From Syntrophomonadaceae bacterium (GTDB lineage Bacteria; Bacillota; Dethiobacteria; DTU022), in the NCBI GenBank assembly GCA_003552365.1, contig PUKR01000233.1:1-8325 (forward strand): DNA of 8,325 nucleotides, given 5' to 3'. The position numbers and the translations under genes are program-made. Of this stretch, positions 1-6,655 are shown in pieces. The notes below the pieces were generated by a model. The model did no database searches and had not been told where the DNA came from. It saw only the letters and a program-made list of their open reading frames with translations. Numbering within the stretch: the stretch's first letter is position 1; each line of letters starts with the position of its first letter.

Positions 1-379
1 GTGCCCATTCCTTGTCCGTGATCGGGTTTTCCTGTAAATGCCCTTTTACCGCTTCCCGCCAATTCCTGCAAAGTAGCTGGGGAAGCTTTTCCTCTGCTAC
101 ATTCTTAATTAAAGATAAGCTTCTTGTCCGCCGGTATGCCTCCCTAAACTCCTTTAAAGCGATAATAGCTATTTCTACAGCCAGCCTGGAACCTTGATCG
201 CTGCGGAAATGCGGCGCACTGCCGTGTCCGTCTGATACGGAAAGGATTGCATACCGTGAACCTCCTCGCCGGGGGAACCAGGCAATTGCATCCTGGTTTT
301 CCTTTCCCTTCCGGGCGTGTGAAGAGCCGCGCACACTTTCGCCCAGTACTTCCCACAAAGGCTTTTTACCAAACATCAT
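1..379 (-). CDS. PP2C-family serine/threonine protein phosphatase, N-terminal part (cut by window edge)
   Basis: This frame is open from an ATG at 379 to the left edge, giving 126 N-terminal residues without a stop. The reading has two PP2C hallmarks. Residues 18-30 are GSSHARKGKENQD, matching the GxxHxxxGxxNQD motif whose Asp binds metal, and residues 49-53 are SDGHG, the second metal-binding Asp motif. The match is closest to the PP2C_2 type, metal-dependent phosphatases that remove phosphate from Ser/Thr; the protein is probably cytoplasmic, as no signal peptide is seen. The start is supported by GGAGG at 386-390, six bases upstream; a second ATG follows at once at 376. The gene overlaps the end of the vWA gene by 14 bases, so the two are probably translationally coupled. 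The remaining domain, including later metal-binding Asp residues, lies outside the window. Confidence in the family is high; the exact substrate is unknown. Confidence 0.88.
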   Translation of the reverse strand, partial: MMFGKKPLWEVLGESVRGSSHARKGKENQDAIAWFPRRGGSRYAILSVSDGHGSAPHFRSDQGSRLAVEIAIIALKEFREAYRRTRSLSLIKNVAEEKLPQLLCRNWREAVKGHLQENPITDKEWA

Positions 380-1097
380 CCGGTGCCTCCGGACCTTCTT
401 CTTTGCCCGGAGGTAACGGAATTGGAATGTTCGTGGCAATCTTTTTTCTGCCGGTATCTTCATCCAAGATCTCGCTGGGCGGTGAAGAAGCAGATTTCAC
501 CACTTCCGTCGAAACCCAGCGCACGAAATTTTTCAATTCACCCGGGTTGTTGGCCTGCAGGGGGCCCACCTCGGCAGCATAACGGCCCATAAACTTCTCC
601 AGCACTTCATGGTCGGCGTCTTCACCGATCGCTATCGCCAGGCGAACCGCTTTCTGACCCCAGGGCAGCTCTTCAATTCTTAATAAGCCGCTGCCGTAAT
701 CATCGGAGGGTTGGCCGTCTGAAACCAGAACCAGGACCGGGGGCAAAGCCCGTTCTTCCATGGGAGGAATTTTTAGTTGTTCCGCCAGCAGGTTAAAAGC
801 TTTACCCATGTCAGTAACTCCGCCGGCGGATAGATCTTCCCATTTGAATTCTTCGATCGGGGTTGGCTGTGATATATGCCACTGGGCTCCGCTGGAAAAT
901 TTAATTGCTCTCATTAATACCCTTGCATTGGGGTTTTCGCCTGCGGTAGCCCGCATTTCTGGAATAGCTTCCCGGATTGCGTTGTTCAAGGACTGGATCT
1001 TACCATCAACCCCCATGGAACCGGAGCAGTCGGCAATCCATATAAAATGCAGGGGACGGCTGGCAAGCTCTCCTCCCGGCCTCTTCTTTTCCGGCAT
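366..1097 (-). CDS. TerY-like von Willebrand factor A (vWA) domain protein
   Basis: The protein has 243 residues, nearly all one vWA domain. The metal-ion-dependent adhesion site (MIDAS) is intact: DCSGS at residues 23-27, Thr95 in GGVTDMG, and Asp127 in LVSDGQ. No signal peptide or membrane segment is seen, so it probably acts in the cytoplasm, as TerY-type vWA proteins do. The C-terminus (about 205-243) is a Pro/Glu/Lys-rich tail that looks disordered. The start was placed at the ATG at 1097, six to seven bases after AGGAGGT; an in-frame ATG at 1103 would add two residues but sits one base from that site. The next gene is a PP2C phosphatase overlapping its 3' end. In TerY-P systems a vWA protein, a PP2C phosphatase and a kinase act together in a stress-linked phosphorylation circuit. 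That role here is inferred from the pair, and no kinase is visible in the window. Confidence 0.9.
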   Translation of the reverse strand: MPEKKRPGGELASRPLHFIWIADCSGSMGVDGKIQSLNNAIREAIPEMRATAGENPNARVLMRAIKFSSGAQWHISQPTPIEEFKWEDLSAGGVTDMGKAFNLLAEQLKIPPMEERALPPVLVLVSDGQPSDDYGSGLLRIEELPWGQKAVRLAIAIGEDADHEVLEKFMGRYAAEVGPLQANNPGELKNFVRWVSTEVVKSASSPPSEILDEDTGRKKIATNIPIPLPPGKEEGPEAPDDVW

Positions 1098-1103
1098 ATT
1101 CAT

Positions 1104-1110
1104 ACCTCCT
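1104..1110 (-). promoter_or_regulatory. Ribosome binding site that decides the vWA start
   Basis: The minus strand reads AGGAGGT here. It is directly against the ATG at 1103, too close to serve it, but has ideal spacing to the in-frame ATG at 1097. This favours the shorter protein by two residues. Confidence 0.75.
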
Positions 1111-1144
1111 GTCTTATTAACCTGCTTGGTTTAATTTACTTTTG

Positions 1145-1172
1145 ATTTTACCATATTTCTGTTAATTGCCAA
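1145..1172 (-). promoter_or_regulatory. Sigma-A-type promoter for the vWA/PP2C unit
   Basis: On the minus strand, TTGGCA (1172-1167) and TAAAAT (1150-1145) are separated by 16 bases. Each hexamer matches the vegetative consensus at five of six positions. Transcription would begin near 1138, giving a leader of about 40 bases before the vWA start. It shows that the vWA/PP2C pair can be transcribed independently of transketolase upstream. Confidence 0.65.
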
Positions 1173-1281
1173 AATTAACCCGCCGGGGTAGCGGCAAGGT
1201 GCCGTTCACTTTCAAGAAGTCCTGTTATTTAATTTATCGGCATTGATTGCGCTTATTATAGAAGCCCCGTAGTACAGGAGT

Positions 1282-1323
1282 AAAAGGAGGGGAATAAATG
1301 TCCTTAAAACATTATTCCCTTTT
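1282..1323. terminator. Inverted repeat, possible terminator of transketolase
   Basis: GGGAATA-A-ATGT (1290-1301) pairs with ACATTATTCCC (1309-1319), with one bulged base and a 7-base loop. Flanking AAAAGG and CCTTTT can lengthen the stem. Read on the minus strand it lies about 75 bases after the transketolase stop and is followed by CTCCTTTT, a modest U-tract. The stem is AU-rich, so as a terminator it is plausible but not strong. The same bases include a plus-strand Shine-Dalgarno site and ATG, which gives an alternative reading. Confidence 0.45.
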
Positions 1324-1397
1324 GCTTCCAGGCAGTTATATTAAAATATTGAGCGGCGCCAGCCCAAAATGCAGCACGGCCGGTAAGCAACAAAACA

Positions 1398-3389
1398 TTA
1401 TCTTTTCAAGATCGTTTCAGCATTGCCGACGATTGAAGCGACACTGAACCCTCGTTTTTCCATAATTTCCGGTCCCGGTGCAGAAGCCCCAAAGTCATCG
1501 AGCCCGATTACCTTACCTTTTGATCCGGTAAAACCTTCCCATCCCATTGGCAGTGCCGCCTCTACAATCATCCTGCACTCCACAGATGAAGGAAGCACTG
1601 TTTCCCTGTACGCTTCATCCTGGGCTAAAAAGAGTTCCCTGCTGACCATGCTAACCACCCGGATGCTGTAACCCTTATCCTCCAGTTCCTTTTGCGCCTG
1701 CAGGGCAAGGTGCAGCTCAGAACCACTGGCAATTATGATCAGGTCGGGAGTTTTCCCGTTCTCACGGGCCAGGATGTAACCTCCCTTTAATGCGTCTTCC
1801 CCGGTATTATCTAACTGCGGTAGTTTCTGGCGGGAACAAATCAAGGCAGTCGGACCGCAACGGCGCTGAATGGCATGGAGCCAGGAAGCGGCAGTCTCCC
1901 TGCCGTCAGCCGGCCTGAGCACATGCATATTTGGGATGGAACGTAAGTTGGAGAGATGTTCTATCGGCTGGTGAGTAGGGCCGTCCTCGCCAACGGCAAT
2001 GCTGTCGTGGGTGTAAACCAAAACCACCGGCAAGCCCATCATGGCAGCCAACCTAACTGCCGGTTTCATATAATCAAAAAAGACCAAAAAAGTTGAGCCA
2101 AAGGGCCGCAAACCACCATGCAGCATAATACCGGAAACGATTGCAGCCATAGCGTGTTCGCGCACTCCAAAATGGATATTGTTGCCTCTACGGTTGTCCG
2201 GCTGGAAATCTTCTTTCTCTTTCAGGAAGGTCTTGGTGGAAGCGCCCAGATCTGCTGAACCCCCAATTAAATTAGGCAAATGCTCAGCCAGGACTTGCAT
2301 CACCTTTCCGGAAGAACCGCGTGTAGCATCAGGTTTATCGCCAAAATCCCACAGCCGACCGTCATTCAACAGCTGATCGGGCACTTTGCCGGAAAACCAT
2401 TGATCCCATTTCTCAGCCAGTCCAGGATGCTTGCTGCTGTACTCACTGAACAGTTTGTCCCATTGTTCCTTTTTTGCCTTCAGTTCCTGCTTGCGGCCGG
2501 CAAAATGTTCGTAGACCTCTTCGGGGACATAAAAGTCGGGTTCCAGGGGCCAGCCGAGATTTTTCTTGGTCTCGACTACCTCTTCAGCACCCAGGGGAGC
2601 ACCATGAGCCCCGGCAGTACCCTGTTTGCCCGGGGAACCGCAACCAATTTCCGTGCAAACCATGATCAGGCTCGGCCTTTCTGTTTCTTCTTTAGCTTCG
2701 TTAACTGCTTTCGTCAAATCTTCTATGCTGTTTCCCTGCTCAACCTTTAATACCTGCCAGCCGTAAGCTTCAAATCGCTTTCCTACATCTTCAGTAAAAG
2801 TGATACCGGTCTTGCCGTCGATGGTAATTTTGTTGTCATCATAAAAACAAATCAGTTTACCCAACCGGTGGTGGCCGGCCAGTGATGCCGCCTCGGAAGC
2901 TACCCCTTCCATCATACAGCCGTCACTTGCATAAACGTAGGTATGATGATCCACAATCGGGAACCCGGGCCTGTTAAATTCAGCAGCTAATCGCCGCTCC
3001 GCCATTGCCATTCCCACAGCGTTGGCAAACCCCTGCCCCAGGGGACCGGTAGTTGTTTCCACCCCGGGAGTATGCTTATATTCGGGATGACCGGGGGTAC
3101 GGCTGCCCCACTGCCGGAAATTCTTGATCTCGTCAAGAGAGAGGCCGTAATCAAACAGGTGAAGCAGGGCATATAAGAGCATTGAGCCATGCCCGGCAGA
3201 TAGAATGAAACGATCCCGATCCGGCCAATCGGGAGAATCGGGACAGTGTTTAAGAAACCTGCTCCAAAGGGTATAGCCTACAGCCGCCCCTCCCATTGGC
3301 AAACCGGGATGCCCGGAGTTAGCTTTTTCAACAGCATCAACAGCCAAAAAACGAATTGTATTTACAGCAGTTTCCTCAATTGCGTTCAA
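1398..3389 (-). CDS. tkt: Transketolase
   Basis: This is a full-length transketolase of 663 residues, the normal family length. It moves two-carbon units between sugar phosphates in the non-oxidative pentose phosphate pathway, using thiamine diphosphate and a divalent metal in the cytoplasm. The expected residues are present: His27 in NSGHPGLPMG, His66 in the GHGS motif, the metal/cofactor site SDGCMMEG (154-161) through DDN (183-185), the catalytic Glu411 in GVREHAM, and His473 in GEDGPTHQP. The usual GDG of the cofactor motif reads SDG, which I recall from other Firmicutes and do not consider damaging. The start is TTG at 3389: homology begins within ten residues of it and no ATG exists before residue 32. 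GGGAG lies ten bases upstream. The gene begins 18 bases after the acidic lipoprotein gene ends, so they are probably co-transcribed. Confidence 0.97.
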   Translation of the reverse strand: MNAIEETAVNTIRFLAVDAVEKANSGHPGLPMGGAAVGYTLWSRFLKHCPDSPDWPDRDRFILSAGHGSMLLYALLHLFDYGLSLDEIKNFRQWGSRTPGHPEYKHTPGVETTTGPLGQGFANAVGMAMAERRLAAEFNRPGFPIVDHHTYVYASDGCMMEGVASEAASLAGHHRLGKLICFYDDNKITIDGKTGITFTEDVGKRFEAYGWQVLKVEQGNSIEDLTKAVNEAKEETERPSLIMVCTEIGCGSPGKQGTAGAHGAPLGAEEVVETKKNLGWPLEPDFYVPEEVYEHFAGRKQELKAKKEQWDKLFSEYSSKHPGLAEKWDQWFSGKVPDQLLNDGRLWDFGDKPDATRGSSGKVMQVLAEHLPNLIGGSADLGASTKTFLKEKEDFQPDNRRGNNIHFGVREHAMAAIVSGIMLHGGLRPFGSTFLVFFDYMKPAVRLAAMMGLPVVLVYTHDSIAVGEDGPTHQPIEHLSNLRSIPNMHVLRPADGRETAASWLHAIQRRCGPTALICSRQKLPQLDNTGEDALKGGYILARENGKTPDLIIIASGSELHLALQAQKELEDKGYSIRVVSMVSRELFLAQDEAYRETVLPSSVECRMIVEAALPMGWEGFTGSKGKVIGLDDFGASAPGPEIMEKRGFSVASIVGNAETILKR

Positions 3390-3407
3390 TTTAACAACAC
3401 TCCCAGC

Positions 3408-4079
3408 TTAAGGTTTATCGACTACAGTCATTTCTATCTCCAGGGCTACAAAATCTATGGGATCGGTAGTGAAGCTTCCCTCCTTTTCCTTGCCCAGGAT
3501 AATTTTATCAACAACCACCTTAAACCCTTCCTGTTCTTCTGTAATATCCAGCTCAAACTCCTGCAGGCCTTCATCAGCAGGCTCGGGTTCAAGGTCGTCA
3601 AATTCAAGGTTAAACTGGAAATCAAATACCCATTCATTATCCTCGTAATACTCTACATCAAAGTTGAGAGTCACCCATTCAATGGTAAATACATCTGTGT
3701 TTTCTACCAGCCAGACTATTCGGCCGCTATATTCATATTCCCTGGTAAATTCCGCCACAAATCCCGCATCGGATTCGAATAAATGAGGCCCGTCAATCAC
3801 TTCACCACTGGAAAGGGTAAGCTGGCTGTGGCTGATCCATGGCCAAAAATAATCGCCGGTCATTAATGGCTCGTCTACTTCCTCTTCTACTCTCTCGGCA
3901 GGGTCCGTGTCATCAGGATCCAGATCTCCTTCTGGGAGATCTGGCTCAGGCACATCTTCAACCTCTTCATCGGGGTCTGGATCCACAGCCGTATCAGGAT
4001 CCGTTTCACACCCTGCAATAATCAGTAAGCTTATAACCAGGAAAAAAATCAACATTTTAAAAATTCGCCTTGCTCTCAA
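3408..4079 (-). CDS. Acidic lipoprotein of unknown function
   Basis: I do not recognise this 223-residue protein. It starts with a lipoprotein signal: basic n-region (MRARRIFK), a hydrophobic core, and the lipobox IAGC with the lipidated Cys at 24. Residues 25 to about 72 are a low-complexity linker rich in Asp, Glu and Pro, with repeated DPD/EPD units. The rest (about 73-223) has alternating hydrophobic and acidic residues that suggest a beta-sandwich, with many Trp, Tyr and Phe residues. The protein should be tethered outside the cytoplasmic membrane, strongly negative. The start is TTG at 4079: an in-frame stop lies three codons upstream, and the later ATG at residue 9 would lose all positive charge from the signal. 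The gene lies between a DUF4097-like lipoprotein and transketolase. Binding of cations or cell-wall polymers is a guess only. Confidence 0.8.
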   Translation of the reverse strand: MRARRIFKMLIFFLVISLLIIAGCETDPDTAVDPDPDEEVEDVPEPDLPEGDLDPDDTDPAERVEEEVDEPLMTGDYFWPWISHSQLTLSSGEVIDGPHLFESDAGFVAEFTREYEYSGRIVWLVENTDVFTIEWVTLNFDVEYYEDNEWVFDFQFNLEFDDLEPEPADEGLQEFELDITEEQEGFKVVVDKIILGKEKEGSFTTDPIDFVALEIEMTVVDKP

Positions 4080-4092
4080 TTCCTCTCAACTC

Positions 4093-4124
4093 CCCTGGGA
4101 ACCGGCTGCAAAACTGCCCTGGGA
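4093..4124. repeat. Direct repeat CCCTGGGA between the two lipoprotein genes
   Basis: The octamer CCCTGGGA occurs at 4093-4100 and 4117-4124, 24 bases apart start to start; each copy is followed within four bases by a CCGG or CCCGG element. It lies just upstream of the acidic lipoprotein start. It could be an operator or a chance repeat; no promoter is clear here. Confidence 0.3.
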
Positions 4125-4204
4125 TCCCGGTTTGATATGTCCCGGACACTTCCTTTTCGACAAACAAATTCCATTACCTTCATTTACTGAACGATGAAAT
4201 AATA

Positions 4205-5008
4205 TTAACTCAAGTAATCAAGGTCAATTGAACCGTTGGATGTAGAGATGTTGATCGTATATCCACCTTCATTTAGTTTGCCGGCAACAGAAGTTTGCTC
4301 ATGTATACTTGCTTCAATATCGAGATTGCCAGTATTGACAGTCCCGTTTGAAGTATTGGCTTCCAGGTTAATTGATAAATCCGGTTCTACCAGCAAAGTA
4401 ATTGATCCATTGCTGGTTATTATCTCCAAATCATTCTGTAAATCAAGGAGTTCGGCATCAATACTACCATTGGAGGTCCTTAAACCGGCCAATCCTTTTA
4501 CCCCGCTTACATCAATATCACCATTACTGCTGCGCGCCGAGACAACTCCGTAAATATTACTGGCAGACACCGACCCGTTACCGGTAATAAGTTCCGGGTT
4601 GCCGTAAACATCTTCAACGACAATATCACCGTTCAAACATTCTATCCTGCCAACTGACATTTTTTCAGGTATTTTTATCTCATAACTAACGGTAACCTCG
4701 GGGTCTCCGGCTGCCGGATGAACCGTTTCTATGGCGATCACTTGATCTATGTCGATGAATATATCGACCCTGTCCAAAGTCCTCTGATCCCTGGTTGTTT
4801 CTTTAACCGCAGATATTTCAATCTCTTCCCCCTCCCAGCCGCTCACCTTAACGGAACCGTTGGGATTATATACTTCGAGTGTTGAATCCGGCCTGACCCG
4901 GTAAGACTGAAAAAATTCTTCTTGAATCACTGTTTCACTACAACCACTACCAGAAATCAACAAAAACCCTGCCAGGAAAAGAATAATTGCACTTTTACCA
5001 GTAGGCAT
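4205..5008 (-). CDS. DUF4097-like beta-repeat lipoprotein (putative adhesin family)
   Basis: The protein has 267 residues. It begins with a signal peptide and a lipobox-like ISGSGC with the Cys at 23, so it is probably a membrane-anchored surface lipoprotein. From about residue 45 to the end, turns of the form xNG[ST/D][IV] recur (NPNGSV, LNGDIV, GNGSVS, SNGDID, SNGSID, SNGSIT, SNGTVN, SNGSID), each followed by a short beta strand. This is typical of the DUF4097/DUF4098 putative-adhesin family, predicted to form a right-handed beta-solenoid. No enzyme motif is seen. The start is the ATG at 5008, ten bases after GGAGG; an in-frame GTG at 5017 is only one base from that site. It is the first gene of a likely unit with the acidic lipoprotein and transketolase, 125 bases ahead of the former. 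Its ligand is unknown. Confidence 0.85.
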   Translation of the reverse strand: MPTGKSAIILFLAGFLLISGSGCSETVIQEEFFQSYRVRPDSTLEVYNPNGSVKVSGWEGEEIEISAVKETTRDQRTLDRVDIFIDIDQVIAIETVHPAAGDPEVTVSYEIKIPEKMSVGRIECLNGDIVVEDVYGNPELITGNGSVSASNIYGVVSARSSNGDIDVSGVKGLAGLRTSNGSIDAELLDLQNDLEIITSNGSITLLVEPDLSINLEANTSNGTVNTGNLDIEASIHEQTSVAGKLNEGGYTINISTSNGSIDLDYLS

Positions 5009-5018
5009 TTCTTGCACC

Positions 5019-5023
5019 CCTCC
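5019..5023 (-). promoter_or_regulatory. Ribosome binding site that decides the DUF4097 lipoprotein start
   Basis: GGAGG on the minus strand, extended by two more G. It abuts the GTG at 5017 but is ten bases from the ATG at 5008, which is therefore the better start. Confidence 0.65.
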
Positions 5024-5054
5024 GTTTATAAACCTCCCGGGGCGTGATCAAGCC

Positions 5055-5070
5055 TGCCCGGGCATATAAT
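5055..5070. promoter_or_regulatory. Palindrome TGCCCGGGCA beside a TATAAT
   Basis: A perfect 10-base palindrome (5055-5064) adjoins a perfect TATAAT on the plus strand (5065-5070). No good -35 box lies at the right distance, so the TATAAT alone is not a convincing promoter. The palindrome falls in the presumed leader of the DUF4097 lipoprotein transcript and could bind a regulator. Confidence 0.25.
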
Positions 5071-5125
5071 AAACTGCATTAACAAGCGAAGTTTAGCTCA
5101 GATGCATGTACTACTCTTGATCTTA

Positions 5126-5155
5126 ATAATATCCTGTTTTTACTGGAATAATCAA
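5126..5155 (-). promoter_or_regulatory. Promoter for the lipoprotein/transketolase unit
   Basis: On the minus strand, TTGATT (5155-5150) and TATTAT (5131-5126) are 18 bases apart, matching the vegetative consensus at four and five of six positions. Transcription would start near 5119, giving a leader of about 110 bases before the DUF4097 lipoprotein. Confidence 0.45.
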
Positions 5156-5194
5156 GTGTTCCCGGTTAATTTCTGAGAAATGTTTTTATACCCC

Positions 5195-5223
5195 TTTTCC
5201 TAAGCTATTCTTTACTGTATATT
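5195..5223 (+). promoter_or_regulatory. Weak promoter candidate for the EamA permease
   Basis: TTTTCC (5195-5200) and TATATT (5218-5223) are 17 bases apart. The -35 is poor (three of six) and the -10 is fair. Transcription from here would start near 5230, just ahead of the Shine-Dalgarno at 5237-5244. Confidence 0.3.
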
Positions 5224-5255
5224 AAGGGTTAGTTTTAAAAGGAGAGTTGAAGGAA

Positions 5256-6200
5256 TTGACTAACTTTAGCCGCTATTTACCATACATTGCAGGCATCGGC
5301 GTAGCCTTGACCTGGGGAATGTCATTTACCTTTACCAGGGGGGCGCTTGATCATTTGCCGCCCTTTCATTTGTTGGGCCTGCGTTTTGCTATGGCGGTTT
5401 TTGCTATGGCCTTGTTAAGAGTAATGGGAATTATCAAAATCAAAGTCACGCCCGCCGATTACGTGTACCTCTTTCCCCTGGCCCTCTTCCAGCCAATATT
5501 ATATTTTTCTGCTGAAACCACCGGCATTTTGCTTACTTCTGCTTCGTATTCAGGAATGATGATTGCCGTCATTCCTATCTTTGTAGCCATCTTCGCCGCC
5601 CTGATCCTGAAAGAATACCCCAACCGGGCGCAGCTTATCTTTATTATTGCTTCGGTAAGCGGGGTAATTTTTATCGTTTACATGGATGCCCAGGCTATAA
5701 TTGGAGTTAACCCCATCGGGACTCTTTTCCTGATGGTAGCTGTTATGGCCGGGGCAGGTTACAACATCGCTTCCCGCAAAGCTTCGTTCAACCACCCCCC
5801 GCTGAGGACAACCTGGGTCATGATGGTTGTCGGTGCGGTTGTTTTTAACCTTATAACCATCGGACAGCACCTGGCAGCAGGCAGCCTGGAAGCATTTATC
5901 GCTCCGATGCAGAAAATGGAAGTCTGGACAGCGATCCTTTATTTAGGGGTATTTTCATCGGTAGGCGCTTTTTTTATGTATAATTTCGTTTTGAGCAAAA
6001 TAACCGCCACCCAGGGGTCTGTTTTTGCCAACCTGGTTACGGTAATCGCAATCGCCGGAGGTGTGATTTTCCGGGGAGAAACCGTATTTTGGTACCACTT
6101 GATCGGCACCGCCGCCATTCTTGCCGGGGTCTGGGGCACGAACTATTTTGCCCCTACCTCTAAAAGATACCGGAAGAATAACTCTCAGCTTGATCCATAA
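5256..6200 (+). CDS. DMT-superfamily (EamA) membrane transporter
   Basis: The protein has about 314 residues with ten hydrophobic segments arranged as two EamA repeats of about five helices each, the standard layout and size of this drug/metabolite transporter family. Recognisable stretches are GLRFAMAVFAM after the first helix, the conserved E-x-P region closing the first repeat (LILKEYPNRAQ), and FSSVGAFFMYNFVLSKI followed by FRGE in the second. It would export or import a small metabolite such as an amino acid across the cytoplasmic membrane; the substrate cannot be read from the sequence. The start is non-ATG. A TTG at 5247 is only two bases from GGAG (5241-5244), so the in-frame TTG at 5256, eleven bases away, is preferred; the first ATG falls inside helix one. 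The gene stands alone, divergent from the lipoprotein unit. Confidence 0.92.
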   Translation: MTNFSRYLPYIAGIGVALTWGMSFTFTRGALDHLPPFHLLGLRFAMAVFAMALLRVMGIIKIKVTPADYVYLFPLALFQPILYFSAETTGILLTSASYSGMMIAVIPIFVAIFAALILKEYPNRAQLIFIIASVSGVIFIVYMDAQAIIGVNPIGTLFLMVAVMAGAGYNIASRKASFNHPPLRTTWVMMVVGAVVFNLITIGQHLAAGSLEAFIAPMQKMEVWTAILYLGVFSSVGAFFMYNFVLSKITATQGSVFANLVTVIAIAGGVIFRGETVFWYHLIGTAAILAGVWGTNYFAPTSKRYRKNNSQLDP

Positions 6201-6214
6201 ATGCTTTTCGCCAA

Positions 6215-6237
6215 ACCTGCAAATCAATTAGGCAGGT
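6215..6237. terminator. Weak hairpin between convergent genes
   Basis: ACCTGC (6215-6220) and GCAGGT (6232-6237) can pair around an 11-base loop. It lies just after the permease stop and covers the stop of the PLDc_N gene. Only CCTTT follows on the plus strand, so it is a weak terminator at best. Confidence 0.3.
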
Positions 6238-6424
6238 CCTTTCCCCGTCCAATAAGAAGATAAACTACCGAACCAAACAAGATAAAGGCCATTACCAAAA
6301 TCCACCCTATCTTGGGCAGGTACTTAACATTTTTTCGCTGCATGATATCTATTATAGCAAAGGCGATAAATATCAAGTTTAAGACCAGGACTACAAGCAG
6401 CCCGATGATAAATAAGCCATTCAA
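6224..6424 (-). CDS. PLDc_N-domain (YxlE-like) small membrane protein
   Basis: The 66-residue protein has two membrane helices, about residues 4-27 and 39-59, joined by a short basic loop containing DIMQRKNVK, and ends in VYLLIGRGKD. This matches PLDc_N (phospholipase D-nuclease N-terminal), in which the pattern is helix, D-x-x-x-R, then WILV...YLLxGR. In full-length cardiolipin synthases this domain anchors the enzyme; standalone copies include Bacillus YxlE, a negative regulator of sigma-Y. Here no sigma factor or phosphatidyltransferase domain is adjacent, so the role is open. The start is TTG at 6424 with AAAGGAG upstream, 12 bases from the GGAG core, slightly long. An ATG overlaps it but is out of frame. 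The promoter at 6486-6515 serves this gene alone, and it converges with the permease. Confidence 0.82.
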   Translation of the reverse strand: MNGLFIIGLLVVLVLNLIFIAFAIIDIMQRKNVKYLPKIGWILVMAFILFGSVVYLLIGRGKDLPN

Positions 6425-6485
6425 TTTATAAACCAGCTCCTTTCAACGGCAAAATATCCCGAGAATGATAATAGATTTCGCAGCT

Positions 6486-6515
6486 ATTATACCCGATTAT
6501 CAGGATTTCATGCAA
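6486..6515 (-). promoter_or_regulatory. Promoter for the PLDc_N gene
   Basis: The minus strand has a perfect TATAAT (6491-6486) and TTGCAT (6515-6510), 18 bases apart. The -35 matches at only three of six positions, but the -10 and the 55-base distance to the gene make it credible. Confidence 0.5.
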
Positions 6516-6655
6516 TTTAAGGAAAAGGTACCCGGTTCAAAATAAAATCAAGGTAGCAGGTATTAAAATTTTTAAAACGAATATTTAAAGATTAATCTGT
6601 TGCTCCAGGAATAATCCATTTTCTAAACTATAAATACCTGGAAAGGAGTTTACCG

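Noticed and set aside
144..372. Two short minus-strand ORFs near the left edge
   Set aside because: They are out-of-frame shadows of the PP2C frame that starts at 379 and runs off the window; the PP2C motifs are found only in that frame.
760..1134. Plus-strand ORF of 124 codons
   Set aside because: It is antisense to the vWA gene, whose reading shows an intact MIDAS; it has no Shine-Dalgarno site and no recognisable content.
2280..2750. Plus-strand ORF of 156 codons
   Set aside because: It lies wholly inside transketolase on the other strand, and the transketolase frame is fully conserved there.
3246..3782. Plus-strand ORF of 178 codons
   Set aside because: It is antisense to the transketolase N-terminus and the acidic lipoprotein C-terminus, both better supported; no start signal is seen.
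5024..5246. Divergent intergenic region considered as a riboswitch
   Set aside because: Apart from the weak promoters and the short palindrome, no conserved riboswitch or T-box core was recognised.
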